Position numbers and translations under genes: made by a program. A stretch of DNA of 22,331 nt from Saccoglossus kowalevskii (Eukaryota > Hemichordata > Enteropneusta > Harrimaniidae): the NCBI RefSeq assembly GCF_000003605.2, contig NW_003156734.1, forward strand, positions 197,085 to 219,415, written 5' to 3'. Under the pieces are notes generated by a model. That model had not been told where the DNA came from and made no database searches. It worked only from the letters and a program-made list of their open reading frames with translations. Within the stretch, counting starts at the first letter, position 1, and every line of letters starts with the position of its first letter. This document shows, in pieces, positions 8,220 through 18,356 of the stretch.

Positions 8220-11200
8220 CTGGAATTAGAGAAATATAGTTTCCAGAACACTGACCTTAAAATAATATGCTTCAACTATTAGTAACATATAACTTCTCAT
8301 ACTTGACTTGAATTTTTTATCAAGTAGATTTTATATATTTTTAACATGTTTCAGTAAATTCCACAAATTAGCTTTGCAGTGTTGTCAACGGATATATAAT
8401 TAACAGTAACCGCCTTCCCTTATTATAAGTGCCTTAATGTATCTATTTAGCATATTCTTATCCATGTATTGTGATACTTCTTAATATCAGCGTCATGGTC
8501 AACCAACTGTTTTACATTATGTATAAACAAAAACAACAAGACATATATGGTAAATTAAACAATGTCTATCTGCAAGTCAGCACAACTATGCACATTATCC
8601 ACTGGCTACCACATTTACCCCCTCCTTCTACATTACCAAATCCTTAAAGGTTTCATAATTTCATGGACGCGATTTACAACAGCGTGAATTCAATAGGTGA
8701 TGAGTGAGTAAAATGTGTGATTGACTCTCAATTGAAGGCGCAGAGATCTATGAATAAATTCTGTTGATAAAAACAACTTGTATGTGCTGCGAAATGCCCT
8801 CAATATCGAGTATAAATCGGGCTGTGAAGTAGACGACAAACGTCTGCTTTGCCTGGCGTCATTTCGCCTCTAGATGGCCAGTCAATGATAGGGTTCAAGA
8901 TAGTTATGCATTTTTAATTATGTCACATGACCATATATGGTTATTGACTATGTTGATCAGATCGTGTGCCCAATGTTTTCAATACAGCATTGATTGAATG
9001 TACAATATGTGCAATAATGCTCCAGATATAACTTTTGAATGACGTAACATAAACATATATGGTTATTGGGTATGTTGCTCACATCAAGTGTACAGTGTCT
9101 CCCATAAACCAACAGCTGGATGTTACTACCTGCAGTAGTGCATTAGATATATTTATGTATTTTTTATTTGGACACAAACATTTTCAGTCATTGAATATGT
9201 TGGTTGATAAGATCTACTGTATAATGTCTTCAATATGACTGTTTAAATGTCTATATCTATAATAGTGCTCCTGATATTGCTCTGTACAGACTAACGCTGG
9301 TAATCGCTGCCTGCACTATAACAATGGCAACATTAACATGTTTTAAATAAATACCTTGTGACGTCATTAATTGCATTTCTGTAGCTGGCATCATACAAAC
9401 CATTGATGCTCCTTGCGATGTTGCCGTAGTTACCATAGGATACTGGATGGGTACATTACCTGGTTGACCAGATTGTACCAAATACATCTACAACACATTA
9501 TTTCCTAATATTATAATATAGCAGTTACTCGTTGGACATTCATAATTACCCACAGGACATCTCATGATTACCCACAGGACATCTCATGATTACCCACATG
9601 ACATCTCATGATTGCCCACATGACATTTCTTGATTACCTTCATGACATCCCACGATTACCCACATGACATCTCATGATTACCCACATGACATTTCATGAT
9701 TACCCACAGGACATCTCATGATTACCCACAGGAAATCTCATGATTACCCACATGACATTTCACGATTACCCACATGACATTTCATGATTACCCACATGAC
9801 ATATCATGATTACCCACATGACATCCCATGATTACCCACAGGACATATCTTGATAACCCACAGGACATCTCATGCTTACCCACAAGACATCTCTTGATTA
9901 CCCACAGGACATATCTTGATTACCCACAGGACATCTCATGCTTACCCACAGGACATATCTTGATTACCCACAGGACATATCTTGATTACCCACAGGACAT
10001 CTCTTGACTACCCACAGGACATATCTTGATTACCCACAGGACATCTCTTGGTTACCCACAGGACAAATGTCATTAACAATACACTATTCATAACTTACAG
10101 CTCTTTCTGATCCATGTCTACAGCAAACTGCACGACAACAGAGACTAGCGCCAATTATAGCAATAATGGCAACTATAATCGATATAACCAAATTAATACT
10201 ATGTGATGCAACACAAGTTGCCTGCAAAGAAAAAAAAATCCTTTAATTGGTAACGTTCTACTATAAAGTTTGTTATTTTTGTATGAGACCAAGAGACAGA
10301 TTTATGTAGATAACCTATATTTATTTGTGGGGTCCTAAATGGAGAATTGAGACATGGTCCTACTTTAGTAGTATCGACGAACGCCATTAATCATCAATAC
10401 GAAATTGACACAAAATTCAAGTTTGACAAAACAAAATTCAAAACCAATTATTGAACAGATTGCCAATGATAAATCAAGTATCATTGATCCAGAATTGAAA
10501 AGAAAAATATGTAAAACCGTGCAGTATTGTTCCACCAAAATGTTAATGGGAAAATGAGTGAATGTTAATAATAATATATATCTGGTAAAATAGAGAGTAA
10601 TTGATATACTTACATAGCGATTATAATCACAATGCAACCAGTGACCAATATCACGTGCACATACCCGTTCACGAGCAATACCTACTGCAGAAACTGGTAA
10701 CAATACTGTTCCGGCGAACACAGCAGTTATGATTAATAGGACCATGTTGGCAATGATCTACAAATATACGTGAAATGGAAACCGGAATAGACGCGATCAG
10801 GAAATTCAAGTTAAAGTTTTCAATAAACTGACTGATCCAACCCATTAACAGCGGTCTTGAATACATAAGTAAAATTAATAAGTTATTGATTGCCATAAAA
10901 TAATGTACATCTGTACTACTAATGTAACATGACAGAATAATCGCTTTTTAACGTTTCTAACGCACGTGAATGATTCACTGTCTGTGTTCTAGTTTGAATA
11001 TAATTTACATAAAAAGAAAACAGAATTGTTGGCAATTATCAATATTAATTATGACTCACCATGCAGTTGCTCTTCTTGTAACCATTCCCACACCCAATAC
11101 TGCCACTCACTATCATCTGCAAATGAAATTCCAAAAGCATATGATATTAGCGCATTGAATGCCAAATCTTTTACAAAAATGTTAGACAAAATCTGGTGTA

Positions 11201-12041
11201 ACCGGTAGAGAATTTTTCTTTTGGCTACAGAAGAAAGAAGAAATTTAAAGGAGACATCAACATGTGAATGATTCACTGGTGACAACCAGAGATATAGTTC
11301 GCAAGTAATTATATCCTGGCTATGTTCTTATAAATTTTACAGTGTATATCGTGATCAGTTTATGGAATGCCGAATAATAAAATCACAAAGCAAAGCATAC
11401 CAATACATGAATTACACGTTATAGAATGTATGCTACTCTATTTAAAAACAAACAAAAACACATACTAAACAAAACACCGTGAAAACTAAAAATAAATAGT
11501 ATGCATATAATAACTGGCACGTAAAGATACATCAGTGTGAGTAAACTTGTAAAGATAAACAAAGAGCATATGCAATCATGTACCAAGTTGTAATTGTGTA
11601 ACTACACAGTAAACATGCTAGAACTATTAAAAAAGCAAATTAACGAATTGACATGCAAAGATGTGTACCTAATCTAATTTGGCCTGGTCTTTTTTTATAT
11701 AGTAGCTGTGTGCCAAGTTTCATTTTGTATATTACAGACATCGATAATACAACGACACAACAAATATTGCGACGAAACAGAATATGGTTGCGGACGCATT
11801 GGACAGTCATCCACCAAATCAACCTTACTTACAAAAGTTCCTGCCCAGATGCCAGTACCGGAATATGACACACCTGAATTACATTCCATAGCAAGAGTCA
11901 CACTGCAACATATTATAGCCAATGTACCGGAAATAATCTGAACGATACCAAATTGATTGTTTTATGTGCAAATCCTTTCCTCACTCCCCGCTGTTGTGTC
12001 GTTGGTGCTGGCTGCTGGACTATTTGTACAGGCTGCTGCAT
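7987..12041 (-). CDS. MS4A-like four-pass membrane protein, gene B (six exons; exon 1 frameshifted)
   Basis: Six exons join in compatible phases: 12041-11833, 11116-11060, 10757-10614, 10221-10099, 9487-9355 and 8219-7987. All introns are GT-AG. With the exon 1 frame restored to that of gene A, the length would be about 300 residues, close to MS4A proteins (about 200-300). The order is a Gln/Pro N-terminus, TM1 (exon 1), TM2 (exons 1/2, ending GYKK), TM3 (exon 3), a Cys-containing second extracellular loop (VCARDIGHWLHC…TC), TM4 (exon 4) with a juxtamembrane Cys cluster (CCRAVCCRHG), then a Gln/Pro/Met-rich cytosolic tail with PPSY near the end. A 4-nt deletion in exon 1 causes a stop after 42 codons. 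Exons 2-6 remain fully open, so decay is recent, a downstream start is used, or the indel is an allele or assembly error. Confidence 0.72.
8927..9290. repeat. degenerate 122-bp tandem triplication
   Basis: Three diverged head-to-tail copies in gene B intron 5 begin near 8927, 9050 and 9173. Aligned anchors are TTATTGACTATGTTGATCAGATC (truncated here to its core TATGTTG), CAATGTTTTCAATA / CAGTGTCTCCCATA / ATAATGTCTTCAATA, and TGCAATAATGCTCCAGATAT / TGCAGTAGTGCATTAGATAT / TATAATAGTGCTCCTGATAT. Period is 122-125 bp. Confidence 0.7.
9355..9487 (-). CDS. gene B exon 5 (cytosolic tail, part 1)
   Basis: A 133-nt exon with acceptor TGTTGTAG and donor GTATTT, leaving in phase 1. The sequence is polar and Met/Gln/Pro-rich (MYLVQSGQPGNVPIQYPMV and later MMPATEMQLMTSQ), with no membrane segment. 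Phase 1 matches exactly the two-base entry of exon 6. Confidence 0.72.
9530..10070. repeat. 22-bp minisatellite filling gene B intron 4
   Basis: About 24 contiguous copies of a 22-bp unit, ATTACCCACAGGACATCTCATG, with variants at CAGG/CATG, CTCATG/CTCTTG/ATCTTG and a few others. Variant types cluster: CATGACAT types to the left, ATATCTTG types to the right, as expected from unequal exchange or slippage. The array takes up nearly the whole 611-nt intron, leaving only short unique edges for splice sites. There are no unique spacers, so it is not a CRISPR array. Confidence 0.95.
10099..10221 (-). CDS. gene B exon 4 (TM4)
   Basis: A 123-nt phase-0 exon with acceptor TTTGCAG and donor GTAAGT. A loop start (ATCVASHS) leads into a long aliphatic helix (INLVISIIVAIIAIIGASL) and a cytosolic run with four cysteines among arginines (CCRAVCCRHG). 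The cysteines are plausible palmitoylation sites (inference). Confidence 0.78.
10614..10757 (-). CDS. gene B exon 3 (TM3 and second loop)
   Basis: A 144-nt phase-0 exon with acceptor TTTGTAG and donor GTAAGT. It starts IIANMVLLIITAVFAG, a strong membrane helix, and continues into the extracellular loop with two cysteines (RVCARDIGHWLHCDYNRY). The usual MS4A exon carrying TM3 has this layout. Confidence 0.78.
11060..11116 (-). CDS. gene B exon 2 (TM2)
   Basis: A 57-nt phase-0 exon with acceptor TTTGCAG and donor GTGAGT encodes MIVSGSIGCGNGYKKSNCM. It has the same length and phase as gene A exon 2 and differs at about a quarter of positions. The helix is more glycine- and serine-rich than in gene A. 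Confidence 0.72.
11833..12041 (-). pseudogene. gene B exon 1 (4-nt deletion, frameshift)
   Basis: The ATG at 12041-12039 and the donor GTAAGT below 11833 match gene A exon 1, but the exon is 209 rather than 213 nt. The missing 4 nt lie near 11952, after codon 29 (HKTI), and the shifted frame reaches TAA at 11915-11913. The TM1 reading frame downstream of the deletion (SVTLAMECNSGVSYSG) is otherwise preserved. The next in-frame ATG is at 11884-11882, which would give a product without TM1. Confidence 0.8.
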
Positions 12042-12114
12042 TTTGCTAACACGTGAAGCTGCTGCTTACAGTCTAAATATATGAAGAGATGGGAATATAC
12101 AATCATTAGCTTAC

Positions 12115-13869
12115 TTTATCGCAGTCTATCAATAATATCAATTGTATTTATCCATATTACTAATGTGAGACTTACGAATAGACTGTTCTGCACAATCTAG
12201 ATATAGAGCAGTAGTGAAAGCAATTTAAATGTAAAGTTACTCTCAGGCCGCATTGTATATGAATGTAACATCCCCGCAAAATTCATTCCTCTTAATAACG
12301 TTCCACAATTTTGCGGTGCAGTTTTCGAAAACTATTAATTTATGATACGGTATTTTTGACGGTGTGCGTCAAAAATCTGATTCTCCCTGTTGTGTTGATT
12401 ATAAAGAAGACAGAACAATTAATGGATCATACCCAACATGTAATTCGTCTAAGATAATGACATTTTATAACAACAATATTTACAGATGAACACATATCGA
12501 TATTTATAACTGGCGAAAAAGAGGCCCACACTATACTATTTTCTAATCCACGATAGTATGATTGATGCATCCTTCTGACACATACGATTTGGGTGTAGAC
12601 TGGATCACTCCATGAACGCTATGTCTGTCATTTAGTATACATTTGATTTGTCGGGTAGCTCTTTTTTTATCTTTAATATATGCAAGAATGCACCTTTTAT
12701 TTATTGGTTTTAAAGTGTGGACTATATGCGAAAACTTTAATGAATATCGTGTCGCTAGAAATATTGCGTGACCAAAATCCATGAATTAATAGCAATGTGA
12801 AATAGCAGCAGGATAACTTATTTTAGAACTCACTGTTAATTGCAAAATAGTGTTTTAAATAATGCAGCGCGTACAACTCGGCATTCCGTAAATCCCACAA
12901 GCACGCTAAAGTAATGGTAAAAACCCCTAAAATTAAATATTTGTTAGATAAAGCTGCCAAATACTCTTGTATAATATAATCATGTTGTCACCATTCTAAA
13001 AATATTGCCACAAACGCGCCATGTGCTACACTACTGCGCATGCGAGCATTCTAATCTAGGTTATGTAGGTACGAATCAAAATATAAATGGACATGGACGA
13101 TAGAAAGATGTGAATGGTGAGTAGAAATACTGGACAACGAGACGACACGAATGTCTCGGTGCCCCGTTACGACCTAGTTGGTCCCCAAAACTTTAACTCT
13201 TTTTATTACCAAGGGAAATTATTTTCTAATGATTTTGTTATCACTAAAACACGTTTAAACTACATATATAACTGGTGTGTTACTTATCCCTTGTGATTGA
13301 TGCGCGAGAATCCCCCAGTTTGCCCTGAACTGCCAAGTTGAGTCGTTCTACTAAATAAATCCCAGAAATAATACGCTGAGTATCGTGCGCTCCAGACAGA
13401 ATAGGGTGACAATGTCGCCAAAAGTGAAAAGAATTTATCATATAAGGAAATTCCGACCGTTTTGTGTTTTACATTCAACAAACACATCGTTCACGTAACA
13501 CAATCGTGGAGTACAGTGTTCGAGATGTTTCGTAATGTCAGACCTCAAAATAGTGGAAACATTCAAGCAGAAGTGATATGACCCAGGGCTATGTTTACAG
13601 AAACTAGATAATTTAAAACACATAACCAATGGCAAAAAAGAACAATAGTATTTTGTTCACACAATTTGAAATGATGATACACATTTTGAATGTCCGGAGA
13701 GTGAGTGATTGGTACACACCTATCATTTGCAAGGTGCGTGCATGTATCGTAGGTGTGTGCGAAAAACTTAAACAGGGAAATAAGAAACGGTTCAGTTACC
13801 ACAAAGAATGTACAATTGGGCTATTGACGCAGTAAAGGACGTAGTTGTCACTATCTTTGAAACACTTAG
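12115..13869. other. upstream region of gene B, no recognised genes
   Basis: AT-rich sequence between the gene B 5' flank and the second dispersed repeat copy. Short frames on both strands (12543-12782 minus, 13114-13296 plus, 13438-13802 minus, 13629-13835 plus) overlap one another and show no family motifs. An NRF1-like palindrome near 13035 is the only candidate control site I see. Confidence 0.5.
13035..13046. promoter_or_regulatory. NRF1-like palindromic site TGCGCATGCGAG
   Basis: Differs from the NRF1 consensus YGCGCAYGCGCR at position 11 (A for C; the final G fits R). It lies in a locally CpG-containing patch about 1 kb upstream of the gene B ATG, ahead of a plus-strand ATG/GTGAGT donor-like site near 13,112. 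Could mark a promoter, but a single short match is weak. Confidence 0.2.
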
Positions 13870-14150
13870 TAACAACTTGACTTGCTATCTTACCTTCAAA
13901 TCAGTGTTTGGAAGCAAAACCAAAATTTAGCACAAGATTAAGCTGTCGATTTAGGCGACTATGCGTCAACAACCGTCGTCGTTACACTCCTTTGCAGTGC
14001 AGTCACCAGACCCCTTAACTTGCTCTTATTTGTTAACGCCCTCAATGAGTGCACCGCGTCGAGAGTGCTAGTATTTGACACCCGGTATTTAAAAAATGTT
14101 TCACGACCTTTCAGTGTCAAACTTAACAAGTTTGGCAGACGATAATTACT
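13870..14150 (+). repeat. dispersed repeat, copy 2
   Basis: Diverged second copy of the 3900-4275 repeat in the same orientation. Shared order: TGACTT..CTATCTTACCTT, a GCGTCAACAA block, GTCACCAGACCCCTTAACTT, CTCTTATTTGTTAA, GAGTGCACC and GATAATTACT. The copy is about 100 bp shorter in its right half. No coding frame. Confidence 0.6.
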
Positions 14151-14610
14151 CTATATTAACGCTGGTTTATATTTATTTCGGTGCAGAAGGACGGGTTCTG
14201 TAGTGCCCGATATAAGACCTTGGTCCAACAATTTAAAGAGCTAGAATGAGACAAGGTATATGGTGTAAGTATAAAAATGTGCCTATGGTATTTAATGCCC
14301 ACCAAAAAGTTCTGTGAACGTACATTTTTGGACACTAAAGGTTTCGATACAACATAAGACGACAAAGGCCAGGTTTGAACACTGCCAAAAAGTTGTGTAT
14401 ATAATATATAATAAATCTCATAAAAAATAAGCAAATACATTGTCGAAAAAAATATGTAAAAGATATACTACCGAAAAAAAAATAATGCAAGAACAAATAC
14501 ATATGGAAAAAAACCCTCTGAAAACATAACTTGAATTAAATGGAAACAACTGGGAGCTTAATACGAATTTTACTGAAAATAAACGTGAACAAAATTCCAA
14601 AGTAGCACGA

Positions 14611-14914
14611 TTAAAGGGTGGTATTCGTCGCGCTACGCATGTGCGAGATATATGGGTCTCATATAAACAAAGATGGCAACTTGACTGTTGCGCAGATCAA
14701 CGAGTACAAAATAAGACGTTACCAAGCTTTAATTAGGTTTTTCAGGAGATTCGAAGGTATCGAAGGAGTCACCGGCGGTAATCAGTGCAAGTCGCGCCCA
14801 GGTCAAATCTCATATATGTGATTTCCATTAGAAGAGCGCATTGAGTTATGGGAAAATCAATGTTTATCAAAACAAATGACGCACATGCGCAGCGCGACGA
14901 CCACCGCCTTTTAA
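14611..14914. mobile_element. 296-bp MITE flanked by TTAA, with 31-bp TIRs
   Basis: TTAA at 14611-14614 and 14911-14914 flank inverted repeats of 31 bp (14615-14645 and 14880-14910) that match at 26 positions, with the inner part CGTCGCGCT[A/G]CGCATGTGCG nearly perfect. TTAA duplication is the hallmark of piggyBac-type transposition, though the TIR tips (AGGG / AAGG) do not begin with the CCC typical of many piggyBacs. No transposase is encoded. A 67-codon open frame starts in the left TIR (14618-14821), has a basic stretch (KIRRYQALIRFFRRFEG), and is unrecognised. Confidence 0.8.
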
Positions 14915-16411
14915 AGACAGTGGGGAACGTTTTGAACTACGCAACTTCTTTGTTTGTTGACGTGCCGCCAACCTACACGTCTAAATTAAATTCGATTAAT
15001 TCAGCGTCAATTTAATGATAAGCTTAAATAATTTTACTGATGTATTTTTCGCAATAAAGTTTAAACGGTGACTTGCCAAGTTGAAATTTAGCTTGAAAGC
15101 TAGATTCATATGATAGTGATGTACATTGGAAAAACACACCCATTAAAAGGTCGATCTGATGTATTGAACGGCATGAATTTAATTTAAATTTATTGTCACT
15201 ATATATATTTTTATCCTATCCTTCCTACTTTGTATTACTTTAACTAACGTCATATAAAAAATCCCCAATCATAGACTGTAGTAGCGCGCCTCGCGACGTC
15301 ACTGGTCAGAAACAGATGACCCAAATAAAACGGCGGATTCTACTAATCGGGAGAACACAATTGTGATAACGCAATTGACCGGGAAATATTACCGGCGACA
15401 GTTATATAGCTCCCTGGCGAGGAACGTGCGCATGGAACAGCAGTTTTGAAGGATGGCTATCAAAGAACAGTAACCAACACCCTCGCACGATTATAAGAGT
15501 CACATCGGCTCAACTGCATTACCCAAACAGAACGACACATTACTTGATAAAATTAAATTGTGGAATAAGGAAATGAATGTGTTGCTAACTTTTTCTCTGT
15601 GAACGAGCTTACTGACCACCAAATGAAAGTGCTTAGTGCTGTATTTGAGGGAAATGATTTTTTTTTTTTGCAATCACATTCCCTCTAGAGACTGTGTTGC
15701 AATATTATCAGTTTCGACAATTTTGTCAGTTTACTAAAACACAGTTTGCAGTCCATCAACTTCATTCACTTGCCCACACATACCTTTCAACATTGGGATA
15801 AGATTTTTTTGAAACTTGTCAACGAATATAGACCTTCTGTTCTTACTGACAGCGATATGGTCGAAGGACCAACTTCTTCTGGGCAGCCTCTGAGGCAGAA
15901 ATGTGAAAAGCACAGAAACTGGTGACGTCACTGAGAACATGAAACCAAAGCCGTTAACAGAGTATTTTAACAAGTTTTTAAAAAATATGTCATTTTCTGG
16001 CCGTTTTTGTGATATTTTTCACGAAGCTTCTTCTAACTAATACACATCGCCCTGATGTGTTGAAAAGTGAAAATCAGTCATGGTTTCTGTAAAAATCGAC
16101 TTTTAAAAGCGAAAATAAACTAGCTGTATCTAATTCCCAAGTGTTTGTAAACATCCACTTGAGACATTTGTGTAATTAGTTGTGAGTGACAACTTAAAGT
16201 CAATAAAAGCCGATTTAGGTGATGGTAATGTTGACAAATAATCTTATACCAGCAAGCATGTCCATTTCATTTTGCATACCATGTAATAATATTAAGCATG
16301 GTAATACGACTAATTAGCGTTAATCTGTAGTATTAGTACTTTGGTACAAAAACAGTGCATTCATTCATTTACTAGTATTCAATTCGAAACTATATACGGC
16401 GCACCATAATT
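14915..16411. other. spacer between MITE and transposase remnants
   Basis: Mostly AT-rich with a CpG-containing island-like patch near 15,280-15,450. A minus-strand 79-codon frame at 15734-15973 has locally protein-like composition (RRSWSFDHIAVSKNRRSIF) but starts with TTG and is unrecognised; it could be a decayed element fragment. A perfect TGACGTCA occurs at 15923-15930. I see no other structure. Confidence 0.45.
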
Positions 16412-16927
16412 ATGACAAAACGAAAGCGATCTCTACCGATGAGCGAAGAAAAGAAACGTCTTTTAAAATAAAGTGATAAGGGCTCCTATTTCAACCAACC
16501 GAAAGAATGGTTTGATAGCGACTCGGAGCAGGACAACGAGGAAGTTGACAACGCCAACATCACCAATGTTTCCGCAAGGAAAATAGTTACTAAAGCAGAA
16601 GACTATGGAGAAGACGACACTGCATTGCTATTGATGTTCGACATCAGTATCCTCAATTCAGGAATCGCGACTGTTTTTAGAGTGCGACCAATGTAAAGAG
16701 GGAAACGTTACCCTGATGGAAAATAGAAGTATTCGATATGGCTGGGAAGTCAATTGTATTATCAATGTAATACATGTGAATGAAAATCGGACACTTTCCC
16801 GTCATCACGGGAAAATGGGAGTGTGTTTGACGTTAACAAAACGTCTAGAGGTATTGGCAAGGGCCGGCGAGCGCTGAGAAAGTTCAGCAGCTATTATAAT
16901 ATGGGATTTTCGACCAGTTTTAAATAA
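16412..16927 (+). pseudogene. Mutator-like transposase, N-terminal domain remnant
   Basis: Three plus-strand frames used in succession give a recognisable but broken protein. A basic start at 16412 (MTKRKRSLPMSEEKKRLLK) stops at 16469, then continues as an acidic linker to 16694. The frame at 16680 carries a CxxC-type block (ECDQCKEGNVTLMENRSIRYGW). The third frame, to 16927, carries DVNKTSRGIGKG followed by ALRKFSSYYNM. The order CxxC - Gly-Trp - (E/D)VN - GIGKG - KF - NM matches the N-terminal region of the invertebrate Mutator-like transposase family. The DDE part is not found directly downstream. At least one stop and one frameshift make it non-functional. Confidence 0.62.
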
Positions 16928-17249
16928 TTATTTGTTTAAAAAAAATTTAGAATCACGAAACCCCCCAAAATTCCGAAATGGGCGAAATTTTGGAGGGGTC
17001 TGTTGGTCATTTTGGAATAACATGGGAAGCCTTTGGGTTTTTTAAAAAGTGGAATAAACAACTTTTTGCAACACATTGTTTTGAGTTTTGTTGAGTTTTA
17101 CCGAGAGCACCTTCGTAACGTTTTTTATATCTTTTTTGAAATGGAAGTGGTGCGCCCACGTACGTATTGTTTGATGCTCGCAAGCATTTGTTCATGATTG
17201 ACAGGATGTAACTCAGTAGTGTTTTTGGCTTTTAGACTTTTTCATCTCG
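16928..17249. other. gap between repeat fragments, with a short hairpin
   Basis: Contains an imperfect inverted repeat (CCCCCCAAAATTCCG at 16961-16975 against CGAAATTTTGGAGGGG at 16983-16998). A 62-codon minus-strand frame (17007-17195) shows no recognised motif. Nothing else is evident. Confidence 0.45.
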
Positions 17250-17545
17250 ATTTTCAGAAGAGAAACGTGTTGTCACAGCGACCTCTTTTTCACATTACAA
17301 CCCCACGTCATTAGACTATTGTTTAGATTCAACGACTAGTGCGTTCAGTTTGAAGATTATAAGAGTATATGACAGGAGATTGATTAATAGATTGTTTATT
17401 CATTGATTAGTAGTTACCGCATTGCAATGCTATAACCATGAGACGCAACCCTGGTAATAACGTGATCATGCCGTCGACTGAGTGCCTCAAGCAGACGTGT
17501 ATAGAGGACACGACGATAATTCCCCCATGACATATCATTCACTTT
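17250..17545 (+). repeat. diverged internal copy of the 7107-7750 element
   Basis: Aligns colinearly with 7300-7500 and on toward the right end. Shared blocks include ACTATTGTTT.GA(A/T)TCAACAACTA, TATAAG.(A/G)TAT, ACAGGA..T.(A/G)ATTAATAGATT(A/G)TTTA, GCTATAACC versus GCTTTAACC, GTGATCATGCC versus TTGATCGTGCC, and AATTCCCC. The left part (about 100 bp) is missing relative to the first copy. Identity is roughly two-thirds by eye. Confidence 0.65.
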
Positions 17546-17900
17546 CATCCGCGAACCTGTATATCATGCTTGTGTTGTGCATTTGAGAGGGAAACGTAAT
17601 GGGCATGATCAGATGAACTGTAATGTAAACAGGGCCAGTAAAATAAACTCAGATTTAGTTGAATGCATCGGTATGTGGACTTTACAAATTAATGAAATAG
17701 TGGTGAAATGTAGTGAATGAGAAAAAAGTTGGGGACTGTGGAAATGCAAAACATGCAGTTTTACCCCACACCATCTAATATTATTTAAGACATAACACTT
17801 TGAAGGAATTAAAAAAATGAAAAAAATGTTGACAAATTGAAAGATAACATTGTGCACTCCCAACCATTGTCTGAACTAAGTAACCTTTGGAAATAGTGTA
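17546..17900. other. spacer before the MULE fragment
   Basis: AT-rich sequence with an 84-codon minus-strand open frame (17609-17863) of low-complexity hydrophobic composition that I do not recognise and consider random. Confidence 0.4.
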
Positions 17901-18123
17901 TATGAGCCCATTCCAAAAGGAGCAATATCAGAAGTTCGAAAAGAACATGATTTCATTGATGCCACCTATAGAGGAATTACTGATTATGGCTATGCATTTT
18001 ATGCAGTATTGGTGAAGAATATTACTGGACGTGGTGTTTCAGCTGCCTATGTAAAGAAGACAAAATAGTTCTTAAGAGATGTTTTATGAAATTAAAAGAA
18101 GCAAACAACAATGTTTATTTAAG

Positions 18124-18260
18124 GTAACTAATTATTCTTGTTATGTGTTCATGAAATGTTCTGTTGTGAATATGTGAATTAATTTCATGTCCTCATTTAT
18201 ACATTTGAAATATTGTGCCAGGTTGAAGATACAACTTTTGCACTTTTATTTTTTCGAAAG
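18124..18260 (+). other. putative intron 1 in the MULE remnant
   Basis: GTAACT at the start and TTTCGAAAG at the end separate NNNVYL from VIMVDKD, the positions at which related proteins read through continuously. The intron body is AT-rich with stops in all frames. Confidence 0.5.
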
Positions 18261-18356
18261 GTTATTATGGTGGACAAAGATCCAACAACAATTTCAGGTT
18301 TATCTGCAGGTTTTCCAAAATCAGATATTTTTCTGTGCTGGTTTCATGTTTTGCAG

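Noticed and set aside
7929-8282. 117-codon plus-strand ORF
   Set aside because: Antisense shadow of gene B exon 6; its Val/Leu-rich sequence is the reverse complement of Gln-rich codons and it ignores the splice acceptor at 8220.
9541-10068. CRISPR array
   Set aside because: Units are contiguous 22-bp repeats without unique spacers, inside an intron of a eukaryotic gene.
10365-10745. 126-codon minus-strand ORF as a single gene
   Set aside because: Only 10,614-10,757 is coding (gene B exon 3); the remainder reads through the donor into intron 3.
12543-12782. 79-codon minus-strand ORF starting with ATG
   Set aside because: No motif, no partner exons and ordinary AT-rich composition; length is within chance expectation.
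13114-13296. 60-codon ORF next to a GTGAGT donor-like site
   Set aside because: The frame shows no homology, and a lone donor-like site without a downstream exon is not enough.
15734-15973. 79-codon minus-strand ORF
   Set aside because: Composition looks somewhat protein-like, but it starts with TTG, has no splice partners and I cannot match it to a family.
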